Positions 8,997 to 17,170 of a DNA stretch of 64,000 nt are shown here, piece by piece. This stretch comes from Polyangia bacterium (GTDB lineage Bacteria; Myxococcota_A; Polyangia; Nannocystales; Nannocystaceae). Where the stretch lies: assembly GCA_030429545.1 (NCBI GenBank), contig JAUIFF010000006.1:365165-429164 (forward strand), given 5' to 3'. The translations under genes were made by a program, and so were the position numbers. Within the stretch, counting starts at the first letter, position 1. Every line of letters begins with the position of its first letter. The notes under the pieces are model-generated. The model saw nothing but the letters and a program-made list of their open reading frames with translations, was not told the origin of the DNA and searched no databases.

Positions 8997-9206
8997 CTAG
9001 TCTCGGCGATGCTCCTGGATGACCGAAAGGGACGCGGGACGAATCCCCTTGCCCTCACATGCCGACAATCCGAGGGTTTTGCCGGCGCAGGGTGTTTCGC
9101 ACCCGTGGCATGGACTGCGGCGTTTTTTGAGCCAGTACACGGTGAGCCAGCCCGAGGCAGTCGCCACGGCCACAAACACAGCTGCAATTTGAGCCCACTC
9201 AGGCAT
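8997..9206 (-). CDS. Small single-pass membrane protein with CxxCxxxC motif
   Basis: 69-aa frame starting MPEWAQIAAVFVAVATASGW, which is one transmembrane helix, followed by a basic stop-transfer (LKKRRS) and a cysteine cluster (CHGCETPC), with one more Cys downstream. It lies 24 bp downstream of fur on the same strand. The layout resembles the small cysteine-rich membrane proteins associated with FeoB, and its position after an iron regulator fits, but the similarity is only in layout. A GTG at 9218 is an alternative start. Confidence 0.5.
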   Translation of the reverse strand: MPEWAQIAAVFVAVATASGWLTVYWLKKRRSPCHGCETPCAGKTLGLSACEGKGIRPASLSVIQEHRRD

Positions 9207-9230
9207 GTTGAGGTGCACCGAAACCGGTCG

Positions 9231-9758
9231 CTAGCTAGTTTGCCCCGATGACTTGGAATTGCGAGCGGCGTCGTCGTGAGGGCACGAGCCACCCTTGATC
9301 CCGCGGGCCTTTGGACACAGGCCATAGAGCTCGAGGCGGTGACGCACGAGGTTGAAACCAAACGAACGCGCGACCCGCTCCTGCTCGAGCTCGATCTGGT
9401 TGTTTTGAAACTCGAGCACGTGGCCACACTCAATGCAGATGAGGTGGTCGTGGTGAGCGGTGTCCCCCGCGGTTTCGTATTTTGTTTGTCCGTCGCCAAA
9501 TCGCCGCAAAGCCGCAAGCCCACACTCGGTCAGCAACTTGAGCGTGCGATAGACGGTGGCGTACCCGATCCGCGGGTTTTGCTCGCGGATCAGTGCAAGC
9601 AACTCCTCGATGCTGTGGTGACCCGTCGACGAAAAAAAAGTTTGAGCGATCAGATCTCGCTGCCGTGTGGACTTGAGCTGGTTTTTCACCAAGTAGGCGT
9701 GAAACTGCTCCATCATGCTGTCGACATCCGGGGCCTCCGGTGTGCGGCGATCCTGCAT
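9231..9758 (-). CDS. fur: Ferric uptake regulator family protein (Fur)
   Basis: 175-aa metal-responsive dimeric repressor. The N-terminal winged helix (LKSTRQRDLIAQTFF ... YATVYRTLKLLTECGL) is followed by the metal-binding dimerisation domain with HHDHLICIECG and the C-terminal LYGLCPKARG. The internal CIEC pair resembles the structural zinc site of Fur/PerR. The ATG at 9758 is chosen because it matches family length; an ATG at 9782 would add eight residues. Its own target cannot be read here. Only one subfamily-neutral call is safe: Fur, PerR and Zur look alike at this level. It is divergent from xseB. Confidence 0.9.
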   Translation of the reverse strand: MQDRRTPEAPDVDSMMEQFHAYLVKNQLKSTRQRDLIAQTFFSSTGHHSIEELLALIREQNPRIGYATVYRTLKLLTECGLAALRRFGDGQTKYETAGDTAHHDHLICIECGHVLEFQNNQIELEQERVARSFGFNLVRHRLELYGLCPKARGIKGGSCPHDDAARNSKSSGQTS

Positions 9759-9835
9759 CGCGGGCACCGTAGCGTGCCCCATTGCACACAGCAAGCGTTG
9801 TCGCCCAAGGGGTCGGTCCGTATACTCCGCGGCCA

Positions 9836-10108
9836 ATGGCCCGGGCAAAAAAGGCGGCGAGTAAATCCAAGGGCAAGCGGGCCGAGGAGGATCTTCCCCT
9901 CGACGCGGTCCTCTCTTCTTTAGAGGAGATTGTCGGTGAGCTCGAAAGCGGGGAGCTTCCCCTCGAAAAAGCCCTCGAGCGCTTTGAAGTTGGGGTCCGC
10001 CACGCGCGAAAGGCCGGGGCGATGCTCGATGCCGTCGAACAGCGGGTCGAAATGCTGTTGGCCGAGCAGACCCAACCGGTGGCGTTTGACCAGGGAGAGG
10101 ATTTCTAA
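9836..10108 (+). CDS. xseB: Exodeoxyribonuclease VII small subunit
   Basis: 90-aa protein whose core (LSSLEEIVGELESGELPLEKALERFEVGVRHARK) is the XseB signature. XseB binds the large subunit XseA to form the single-strand-specific exonuclease VII used in repair. An alanine/lysine-rich N-terminal tail precedes the helical hairpin. The ATG at 9836 is chosen over one at 9782, which would add an unrelated extension. Its TAA ends one base before the ispA start at 10110, a common pairing in bacteria. xseA is not in the window. Confidence 0.93.
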   Translation: MARAKKAASKSKGKRAEEDLPLDAVLSSLEEIVGELESGELPLEKALERFEVGVRHARKAGAMLDAVEQRVEMLLAEQTQPVAFDQGEDF

Positions 10109-10109
10109 A

Positions 10110-10967
10110 ATGGCTGGATTTGACCTCGAGCACTACCTTGTTCACTGTCGCGACCTCACCAATAAGGCGCTCGACGACGCCCTGTACCCGGGCGGCGATG
10201 GCGACCCCGGGAGGTTGCGCGAAGGCATGCGCTACGCCGTGCTCAACGGTGGCAAGCGCATGCGGCCGGTGGTCACGATCGCAACCTGTGAGGCCTGCGG
10301 CGGTACCCCACAACAGGCCCTTCCCGGGTGCTGCTCGCTCGAGATGGTCCATGCCTACTCGCTTGTGCACGACGATCTGCCGGCGATGGACGACGATTCG
10401 GAGCGTCGCGGCAAACCCACAGTGCATGTCGCGTTTGGCGAGGGCCCTGCGATCCTAATTGGCGATGCCCTGCTGACGCGTGCGTTTGAGGTGCTCGCTA
10501 CTGGCGAGGCCGCCTATGGCCCGGTGTTGGCGCAAGCAGTCGTGATTTTGGCCCGCGAGGCCGGGATCGACGGGATGGTCGGTGGCCAGGCACTCGACAT
10601 GCAACACGGGCAGGGGATCACCGAACTCGGGGTTTTGGAGCAGGTCCATGCGCGCAAGACGGGTGCTCTGTATGCGGCCGGTGGGGCGATGGGAGCGTTG
10701 CTCGCCGGTGCCGAGCCAAAAACCGTGGAGGCGATGCGCACCTGGGGTCTGAAATTCGGGATCGCCTTTCAGCACGCCGACGATGTTCTCGATGACGACC
10801 AGGTCGCGTTGCGGCCCCAGGCGCTCGCGCGGGTCGATGAGTTGGTCGCCGAGTGCAACGCCCTCGCCGAGCCGTTTGGCGACAAGGCCGCAGCCCTTCA
10901 TGCACTTGCTGGCTGGGTACAAAAACGGGCGCATACGGCCGCCGCCGGCGATCTCGCACAAGACTAG
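10110..10967 (+). CDS. ispA: Short-chain polyprenyl (geranyl/farnesyl) diphosphate synthase
   Basis: 285-aa cytoplasmic trans-prenyltransferase condensing dimethylallyl diphosphate or geranyl diphosphate with isopentenyl diphosphate. The first aspartate-rich motif DDLPAMDDD (near residue 92), GGKRMRP just upstream, GGQALDM and the second motif DDVLDD (near 229) are all present, and length fits IspA. It starts 1 bp after xseB and is probably co-transcribed with it. The second motif lacks the usual longer loop, so chain length (C10 versus C15) cannot be fixed by eye. Confidence 0.93.
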   Translation: MAGFDLEHYLVHCRDLTNKALDDALYPGGDGDPGRLREGMRYAVLNGGKRMRPVVTIATCEACGGTPQQALPGCCSLEMVHAYSLVHDDLPAMDDDSERRGKPTVHVAFGEGPAILIGDALLTRAFEVLATGEAAYGPVLAQAVVILAREAGIDGMVGGQALDMQHGQGITELGVLEQVHARKTGALYAAGGAMGALLAGAEPKTVEAMRTWGLKFGIAFQHADDVLDDDQVALRPQALARVDELVAECNALAEPFGDKAAALHALAGWVQKRAHTAAAGDLAQD

Positions 10968-11281
10968 GTGCGATGACGAGTGGCGCGCGCATAGCGGGGT
11001 CGCTGTGTTGCCTAAGAAGCAGTTGAAGCCGCGGTTGACCGGGTTGCAAGTGGGCCTGCTGGGCATGCTCCCAATTTTCTGAGCACAATCGCTCCCGGTG
11101 TATTGGGAGCAAGTTTGCGCGCGGATTTGGGTTCTAGCGATGACAAAAAAGAACAGATCTCCCTGTGCACAAACCGACGCGTGGCCAGGGCACACGGCCC
11201 GGTCTTGACGCAGATATGTGGCATCGATAAAACCGCCACGCCGAGTTTTGCACCCAAAGTGGGACCTCGGCGGCGATCGTA
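10968..11281. other. Intergenic stretch with no gene
   Basis: I see no supported gene here. A short inverted repeat, GCTCCC at 11091-11096 and GGGAGC at 11105-11110, is present but lacks a T-run. Frames on the minus strand across it are continuations of shadows of ispA. Confidence 0.5.
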
Positions 11282-12232
11282 ATGGAATCACCCTGGGACC
11301 CCGAAGGCGTCGAAATTTGCCTGCAGCCAAGCGGTGAGCTCACCGACTCGAAGCTCGCGGACGGCATGGACCTGCGGGCGTTGTACAAGCGTGTTGTTGC
11401 GGCCCGTTGCCTCGATCTTCGGCTGGCACGCGTCGGTGTACCGATGTGGGTTTCGTCGGCCGGCGAAGAGGCCGTTGCCTTGGCAAGCAGCCAGCTTTTG
11501 CGCGACCACGAGTGGCTCTACCCCGGAGCGCGGGACTTTGCCGCCTATCCGCTGCGCGGTTACGACCTCGATGAGTTCCTGCGCCAGCTCGCGGGTCACC
11601 GAACTGTCGACAGCACCGGCTACAACGGTCGCCCCGGCGGCATCTCAGCGCCAGATGTGTGGATCGCCCATGCTCCCGAGGCGCTCGGCGCCCACCTTGC
11701 GATGGCCGCAGGTCAGGCCCATGCCGAACTGTTGAAAAACACCGGACGCGCCGTCATCGCGACCATGGGCGAGGGCATGACGACTGTCGGGATGTACCGC
11801 GAGACCCTGGCGATGGCCGCGGCCTGCGACCTCCCGTTGGTGCTGATCATCAAAAGCCAAATCTGGCCCGAAGGCGCACCGGCCGAGGCGGGTGTCCTTG
11901 GGGACAGTGTCGCCGACCGCGTACGGGCGCTAGGGATTTGGGCCCGGCGTGCCGACGGAGCCGATGTCGTCGGTGTGATGCGGGCGGTTCGTCAGGCCCT
12001 CACCCGCGCCCGTGAGCGCCGGGGTCCGGGGGTAGTCGAAGTTGTCGTGACCCAGTTGAGCCATTGCAAAGATGCCCCGGCCCACCGCGACCCGGTTGAG
12101 CGACTGCGCAGTTACCTCGACCGCGAAGGCGTGTGGACACCGACGTTTCAAGACGTGGTCGAAGCCGAGGCCCGGGGGCAGATCGAACGGGCCTGCGAAG
12201 CTGTTGGCCTGACCGGAGGGACCCATGGCTGA
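11282..12232 (+). CDS. 2-oxoacid dehydrogenase E1 component alpha subunit, catalytic motifs degenerate
   Basis: 316-aa protein related along its length to the alpha subunit of pyruvate/branched-chain 2-oxoacid dehydrogenase E1. E1alpha normally binds thiamine diphosphate and Mg2+ through GDG-X(~25-30)-N(N). Here the first element reads MGEG (residues 162-165) and the region that should carry ENN reads IIKSQ (189-193). The family's activation-loop serine/tyrosine pattern is also not obvious. Position as first gene of an operon with E1beta, E2 and E3 still implies a role in that complex. It may be a divergent or non-catalytic E1. The last codons overlap the E1beta start by 8 bp. Confidence 0.8.
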   Translation: MESPWDPEGVEICLQPSGELTDSKLADGMDLRALYKRVVAARCLDLRLARVGVPMWVSSAGEEAVALASSQLLRDHEWLYPGARDFAAYPLRGYDLDEFLRQLAGHRTVDSTGYNGRPGGISAPDVWIAHAPEALGAHLAMAAGQAHAELLKNTGRAVIATMGEGMTTVGMYRETLAMAAACDLPLVLIIKSQIWPEGAPAEAGVLGDSVADRVRALGIWARRADGADVVGVMRAVRQALTRARERRGPGVVEVVVTQLSHCKDAPAHRDPVERLRSYLDREGVWTPTFQDVVEAEARGQIERACEAVGLTGGTHG

Positions 12233-13190
12233 GCAATCCGTGCTGACCTGTCTCGCCGAACAGCTCGCCCAAGCCCTGCAGGCCGACGAGCGCCGGGTGT
12301 TGCTCGGCGAGGATGTCCGCGACGGCGGGATGCTTGGACTTTCGCGGGTGGCGGTTGCCGACGAACAACTCGCGGACCGAATTGTCGCGACACCCCTTGC
12401 ACCTGCAACGACTTTTGTCCACGCCGCCGGGATGGCGATGGCCGGCCTGCGCCCGATCGTGCTGCTACCGTCGGCGGCCGCCCTGATTGAGGGGTTCGCC
12501 GGGCTTGCCGAGGCATCGCGTGTAGATGCAAGTACAGCCGGCGAGCGCCAGGCTCCGATGGTGATTTTGGCCCCCTGTGGGCCGGGTTTCGGGCTCGGTG
12601 GAGACAACGCCGCGACCCTCGAAGTCGCCCTCACAGCGTTGCCCGGGCTGCGAGTGATCAGCTGCGGCGATGCGTCGCGCGTGTGCGCAACGGTGGCCCA
12701 GGCGCTGGCCGCAGATGGTCCGACAGTGGTGTTGCTCGCGCGTACTGCTCTACTTTGTACCGCCGAGGTTGGCGGCGAGCCCAGCGAAGACCTGCTCGTG
12801 CCCCAGGAGCTACATACCGGTGCGCAGGCGACCGTGTTTAGTTGGGGACCGGCGCTCGCCAATACCCAGCAAGCCGTTGCAGATGCAAGAAATGCCGGGT
12901 TCGATGTCGGCCTCGTCGATGTCGTCTCGCTCGCACCACTCGCCGTCGATGCCCTGGTTGCGGCGGCTGCAACTTCTGGCAAGCTGGTGATCGCCCACGG
13001 TGGAGGCCGCCTGCAGGGTCTCGGGGCCGAGTTGGCCGCCGTGTTTGCCGACCACGCGATTTTACACCTCGATGCCCCGGTCACCCGGGTGACCGGAACC
13101 CCTGGCCCCTGGCCGCGAACCGGCGAACAAGCGGCCGTGCCCAGTGTCGAGGCCATCCGCGAGGCGATCGACAAGGTCGTCAACTACTAA
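12225..13190 (+). CDS. 2-oxoacid dehydrogenase E1 component beta subunit, catalytic motifs degenerate
   Basis: 321-aa E1beta-like protein: LLGEDVRDGG near residue 27, TPLAP at 56-60, MAMAGLRP at 70-77 and LPGLRVIS near 139 follow the family order. In active E1beta the sequence TP(I/L)SE supplies the glutamate that activates the thiamine ring; here it is TPLAP, with proline at residue 60. The usual G..HSQSLE segment reads GGDNAATLE, so its conserved histidine is absent as well. The ATG lies inside the E1alpha gene end, suggesting translational coupling. The C-terminal transketolase-like domain looks intact. Two dispersed palindromes overlap at 12521-12536. Confidence 0.8.
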   Translation: MAEQSVLTCLAEQLAQALQADERRVLLGEDVRDGGMLGLSRVAVADEQLADRIVATPLAPATTFVHAAGMAMAGLRPIVLLPSAAALIEGFAGLAEASRVDASTAGERQAPMVILAPCGPGFGLGGDNAATLEVALTALPGLRVISCGDASRVCATVAQALAADGPTVVLLARTALLCTAEVGGEPSEDLLVPQELHTGAQATVFSWGPALANTQQAVADARNAGFDVGLVDVVSLAPLAVDALVAAAATSGKLVIAHGGGRLQGLGAELAAVFADHAILHLDAPVTRVTGTPGPWPRTGEQAAVPSVEAIREAIDKVVNY

Positions 13191-13277
13191 CGTCCCCGAG
13201 GTCTAACCGACAACGTCACCGCACGCCCGCACCCAACTTTTGGCTCCCGGGCAAACCATTTGTACGAGCAAGGAATA

Positions 13278-14585
13278 ATGGAGTTCAAACTACCCGAAAT
13301 CGGCGAAGGTGTGGTCGAAGGCGAGATCGTTTCGTGGCTCAAGCAGCCGGGCGAGGCGATCGAACAAAACGAAGCCCTGGTGGAGGTGATGACCGACAAG
13401 GCCACGATCGAGGTCCCCTCGCCAGTAGCCGGTGTGGTCGTCGGACTTCGGGCCAAGGTCGGGGATATCTGCGAGGTCGGGCAGGTGATCGCCGAGCTCA
13501 ACCTCGACGGGTCGGCGGCCGCGAAGTCGCCGGCATCCGAACCTGCACCTGTTGCCGCGCCGGCCGTTGCCGCCGAGCCAGTTGCAACACCGACGCCAGT
13601 TGCTGCCGCAACTTCAGTGTCAACACCGGTGAGCAATGGCGCCGTGTTGGCGACACCGGCCGCCCGTGCACTCGCCCGCGAAGAGGGCATCGACCTCGCG
13701 GCGTTGCCGGTGGACGACCGCGGGCGCCTGACCAAACGCGATGTGCTGCACGCCAAGCAACACGGGGTCCACGTGCAACAGCCGGCTGCCGAACCGGCTG
13801 CCAAATCGCCGCCCCAAAAAGTTGTACCTGCACCGACTACCCGCCCGAGCTATGCGCCCCACAGCGGGTCCGCCCAAGCCGAGGACGAGACGATTCCGTT
13901 TCGCGGGATGCGACGGCGGATCGCAGAGGGCATGGTCCGCTCGTACACCCAGGCGGTCCACTACACCTACGTCGAGCAGATCAACGTCACCAAGTTGGTC
14001 GCGCTACGCCGCAGTGCCAAGGCCGCGGCGGCCGAGCAGGGTGTCAAACTCACGTTCTTGCCGTTCATCGTCAAGGCGGTGATCCACGCCCTCAAGAAGT
14101 TCCCGATCGTCAACGCCGAACTCGACGAGGCCGGGGCCCAGATCATCGTCAAAAAGCGCTACTGCATCGGTATCGCCACGGCGACCAAGCAGGGGCTGAT
14201 GGTCCCGGTGCTCCACCACGCCGACCGCCTGAGTATCCTCGACACCGCCCGCGAAATCGCCAGGCTCGGCGAGGCCGCACGCACGGGCAAGGCCTCGCGT
14301 GAGGAGCTCACCGGCAGCACGTTTACCGTCTCGTCACTCGGCAATATCGGCGGCGTGCTGGCCACACCCATCATCAACTTTCCCGAGGTCGGAATTTTGG
14401 GTGTACATGCAATCCGCAAGACGCCGATCGTCGACGACAACGACAACATCACCGTGGGTCACCTGATGAACCTCTCGGTGTCGTTTGACCACCGCGTGGT
14501 CGACGGGTTTGAGGGCGCGAGCTTTTTGCAAGAGGTCCGCCGCTTCCTCGAAGATCCCAACCTTTTGCTACTCGCAGGAATCTAG
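13278..14585 (+). CDS. Dihydrolipoamide acyltransferase (E2) of 2-oxoacid dehydrogenase complex
   Basis: 435-aa E2. Start ATG 13278 is set by AAGGA six bases upstream. Domains in order: lipoyl domain (MEFKLPEIGEGVVEGEI; lipoyl-lysine in EVMTDKATIEV near residue 43), an alanine/proline-rich linker, the peripheral-subunit-binding domain (ATPAARALAREEGIDL), a second linker, and the catalytic acyltransferase domain ending with the active-site motif DHRVVDG. Everything needed for acyl transfer to CoA is present, in contrast with the degenerate E1 subunits upstream. The acyl specificity (pyruvate versus branched-chain) is not certain; the motif set resembles branched-chain-type E2. Dispersed palindromes occur at 13823 and 14402. 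Confidence 0.93.
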   Translation: MEFKLPEIGEGVVEGEIVSWLKQPGEAIEQNEALVEVMTDKATIEVPSPVAGVVVGLRAKVGDICEVGQVIAELNLDGSAAAKSPASEPAPVAAPAVAAEPVATPTPVAAATSVSTPVSNGAVLATPAARALAREEGIDLAALPVDDRGRLTKRDVLHAKQHGVHVQQPAAEPAAKSPPQKVVPAPTTRPSYAPHSGSAQAEDETIPFRGMRRRIAEGMVRSYTQAVHYTYVEQINVTKLVALRRSAKAAAAEQGVKLTFLPFIVKAVIHALKKFPIVNAELDEAGAQIIVKKRYCIGIATATKQGLMVPVLHHADRLSILDTAREIARLGEAARTGKASREELTGSTFTVSSLGNIGGVLATPIINFPEVGILGVHAIRKTPIVDDNDNITVGHLMNLSVSFDHRVVDGFEGASFLQEVRRFLEDPNLLLLAGI

Positions 14586-14630
14586 CGCACCTAGCTTTAA
14601 GGCCAGACAAACGTATTTGGAGAGAACATC

Positions 14631-16043
14631 ATGGCGACGATCAAAAAGAAGGCTCTCATCATTGGTGCGGGTACCGGCGGGTACCCCTGTGCGATTCGCC
14701 TCGGGCAACTCGGGGTCGATGCCATGCTGGTCGAAAAAGATAAGCCCGGCGGCGTGTGTCTCAACGTTGGCTGTATCCCGTCGAAGGCGCTGATCAACGC
14801 GACCAAGCTCTATCACAAGGCCCAACACGCCGAGTCGATGGGCATTTCGTTTGGCGCGCCCGCAGTCGATGTCGGCAAGATGCAACAGTGGAAAGCCGGG
14901 ATCGTCAAAAAGCTAACGGGCGGCGTCAAGGGCCTGGTCAAGGGCAGCGGCACCGAATACGTGACCGCTACCGCCGAGTTTTTAGGCCCCAAAAAGGTGC
15001 GTCTACACTATCCCGGCGATAAGCCAGCCGACGAGGTCGAGGCCGAACACATCGTCATCGCAACCGGCTCAGTGCCGATCGAGATCCCTGGGTTTCGCTA
15101 CGACAACAAACGCGTCATCCACAGCACCGGTGCCCTGTCGCTGACCGAAGTCCCCAAGCGCATGGTGATCGTCGGCGGTGGCATCATCGGCCTTGAGCTC
15201 GGACAGACCTATCAACGTCTGGGCAGCGAAATTACCGTGCTCGAGGGCATGAGCCGGATTTTGGGCAACTGCGATGCCGACTGCGCCAAGATCGTCGCCA
15301 AGCGCATCAAAAAAGACGGCGGCAAGATCCACACAGGCGCCCGTGCAATCGGCTGGAAAGAACGCGCCGGCGAGGCCATCGTCAAGGCCGAGATCAACGG
15401 CAAAGTCGAGGAGTTCGCCTGCGACATCATCCTAGTAGCAGTTGGGCGGCGCCCGGTCACCAGCGGGATGGCCATCGAAAAAGCCGGAGTCGAGCTCGAC
15501 AACCGCGGGTTCATCAAGGTCGACAAGCGCCAACAAACCAACGTGCCAGGGATCTATGGAGTCGGCGATGTCGTCGGCCAACCAATGCTCGCCCACAAGG
15601 CCAGCCACGAAGGAGAAGTCGTGGCCGAGGTCATCGCCGGCAAAAAAACCATCAACGACGCCCGAACAATCCCCAATGTGGTGTTCACCGAGCCCGAAAT
15701 CGCGTCGGCAGGCCTCGATGCCGAACAGGCCAAAGCCGAGGGCTACGAGGTCAAGGTCGGCAAATTTCCGTTCTCCGCCAGCGGCCGAGCCATGTCGATC
15801 AACGAGACCGCAGGCTTTGTCAAAGTCATCACCGACGCCAAGGATGCCCGCGTACTGGGGATCCACATCGTCGGCCCCGAAGCGAGCGACCTGATCAGCG
15901 AGGCCGCATTGGCAATCGAAATGGGAGCGTTCGCCGAGGATATTTCGTTGACTGTACATCCACACCCGACGCTGGGTGAGGCTGTGATGGAAGCGGCCAA
16001 GCATGCGCTGGGTGAGGCTATCCACATTCCGAATAAGCGGTAG
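14631..16043 (+). CDS. lpdA: Dihydrolipoyl dehydrogenase (E3)
   Basis: 470-aa flavoprotein disulfide reductase that reoxidises the lipoyl arms of E2 with NAD+. The FAD-binding GAGTGGYP near the N-terminus, the redox disulfide CLNVGCIPSK, the NAD-binding VGGGIIGLELG, the second FAD motif (GIYGVGDV) and the C-terminal active-site HPHPTLGE dyad are all present, and length is typical. GGAGA lies 10 bp before the ATG. It closes the E1-E2-E3 operon. No clear terminator follows before the hairpin-repeat array. Confidence 0.95.
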   Translation: MATIKKKALIIGAGTGGYPCAIRLGQLGVDAMLVEKDKPGGVCLNVGCIPSKALINATKLYHKAQHAESMGISFGAPAVDVGKMQQWKAGIVKKLTGGVKGLVKGSGTEYVTATAEFLGPKKVRLHYPGDKPADEVEAEHIVIATGSVPIEIPGFRYDNKRVIHSTGALSLTEVPKRMVIVGGGIIGLELGQTYQRLGSEITVLEGMSRILGNCDADCAKIVAKRIKKDGGKIHTGARAIGWKERAGEAIVKAEINGKVEEFACDIILVAVGRRPVTSGMAIEKAGVELDNRGFIKVDKRQQTNVPGIYGVGDVVGQPMLAHKASHEGEVVAEVIAGKKTINDARTIPNVVFTEPEIASAGLDAEQAKAEGYEVKVGKFPFSASGRAMSINETAGFVKVITDAKDARVLGIHIVGPEASDLISEAALAIEMGAFAEDISLTVHPHPTLGEAVMEAAKHALGEAIHIPNKR

Positions 16044-16980
16044 CGTGCGCGCGGGCTAGTTTGACCAGGCTGCGGCCCTGAAAGACTCGCAGTAGGTTGA
16101 CTACAGCTTCGTCTTTCAGGACTCGCACCCTGGCCAAACTATCACCGCGATTCGTAGAGCAGAGGAGCGCGCGGGCTAGTTTGGCCTGGCTGCGGCCCTG
16201 AGCGGCTCGCAGTAGGTCGACTACAGCTTCGCCGCTCAGGGCTCGCACCCAGGCCAAACTATCACCGCGAATCGTAGAGTAGAGCAGCGCGAAAATATCA
16301 CCGCGAATCGTTGGCGGGGTTGTGTGCGGGCGCGGGGTCGTAGGCAGGAATTTCGCCGCTTCGGGCTCGGGGTCGGTCGAGAGGTCGATTAGTGTGGACC
16401 GACGAAAGCTTCGCGTTTCAGGACGGCCAAAATATCACCTCGAATCGTAGGCGGGGCAGGGTTGTGTTGGCGGGGTTGTAGGTCCACTACAACTTCGCCG
16501 CTTCGGGCTCGCACCCCAGCCAAAATATCACCGCGAATCGTAGGGCGGGGTCGGTCGCAGTAGGTTTACGACAGCTTCGTCTTTCAGGACTCGCACCCTG
16601 GCCAAACTATCACCGCGAATCGTAGGGCGGGGTTGGTCGCAGTAGGTTTACGACAGCTTCGTCTTTCAGGACTCGCACCCAGGCCAAACTATCACCGCGA
16701 ATCGTAGGGCGGGGTTGGTCGCAGTAGGTTTACGACAGCTTCGTCTTTCAGGACGTCGTGGGGCGGAGTTGGTCGCAGTGGGGTTGGTCGCAATAGGTTT
16801 ACGACAGCTTCGCCGCTCAGGGCTCGCACCCCAGCCAAAATATCACCGCGAATCGTAGGCGGGGCTTAGTTGAGTTGATGGGAAGGTTGCGTGCGGGCGC
16901 GGGGTCGTAGGGCAGGCGGGGTGTGTTGGGAGGGTTGAAGTAGGAACTTCGCCGCTCAGGACTCGCAGCGCTGCGTGGAT
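16044..16980. repeat. Non-coding array of compound hairpin repeats
   Basis: Two full units repeat with a 120-bp period. Unit 1: outer arms TAGTTTGACCAGG (16057-16069) and CCTGGCCAAACTA (16129-16141), inner arms CCTGAAAGAC (16077-16086) and GTCTTTCAGG (16111-16120). Unit 2: outer arms TAGTTTGGCCTGG (16177-16189) and CCAGGCCAAACTA (16249-16261), inner arms CCTGAGCGGC (16197-16206) and GCCGCTCAGG (16231-16240). The loop holds GCAGTAGGT..ACTACAGC. Inner stems differ at four paired positions with pairing kept. From about 16290 to 16980 truncated units follow, with ATATCACCGCGAATCGTAG or a close variant as recurrent boundary and a spacing of about 84 bp in 16540-16740. No gene or CRISPR architecture is visible. 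Confidence 0.85.
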
Positions 16981-17111
16981 GAGTCGCGCGGGGGCCATCT
17001 TGGCACTTTCTCGATCTACTACTTTTGACTATACAAATATGTTGTATGCTGCGTTCGAGGCTTGTTGCTTATACAAAGTGCCTCGCACTGTTGTGGGCTC
17101 CCAAGTTTGGT

Positions 17112-17143
17112 GCATCAACAACAAACGCAGCCCGTGGGCTGCG
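17112..17143 (-). terminator. Rho-independent terminator
   Basis: On the minus strand, the perfect stem GCAGCCC/GGGCTGC (17126-17143 with a 2-bp loop region) is followed by GTTTGTTGTTG, T-rich. It sits 28 bp after the stop of the outer-membrane protein gene. Confidence 0.65.
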
Positions 17144-17170
17144 ATGTTTCTTTGGTTTTGAGCTTGCGGG

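Noticed and set aside
16044..16980. CRISPR array
   Set aside because: Units are 84-120 bp, themselves palindromic and degenerate, without uniform short repeats and unique spacers, and no cas gene is nearby.
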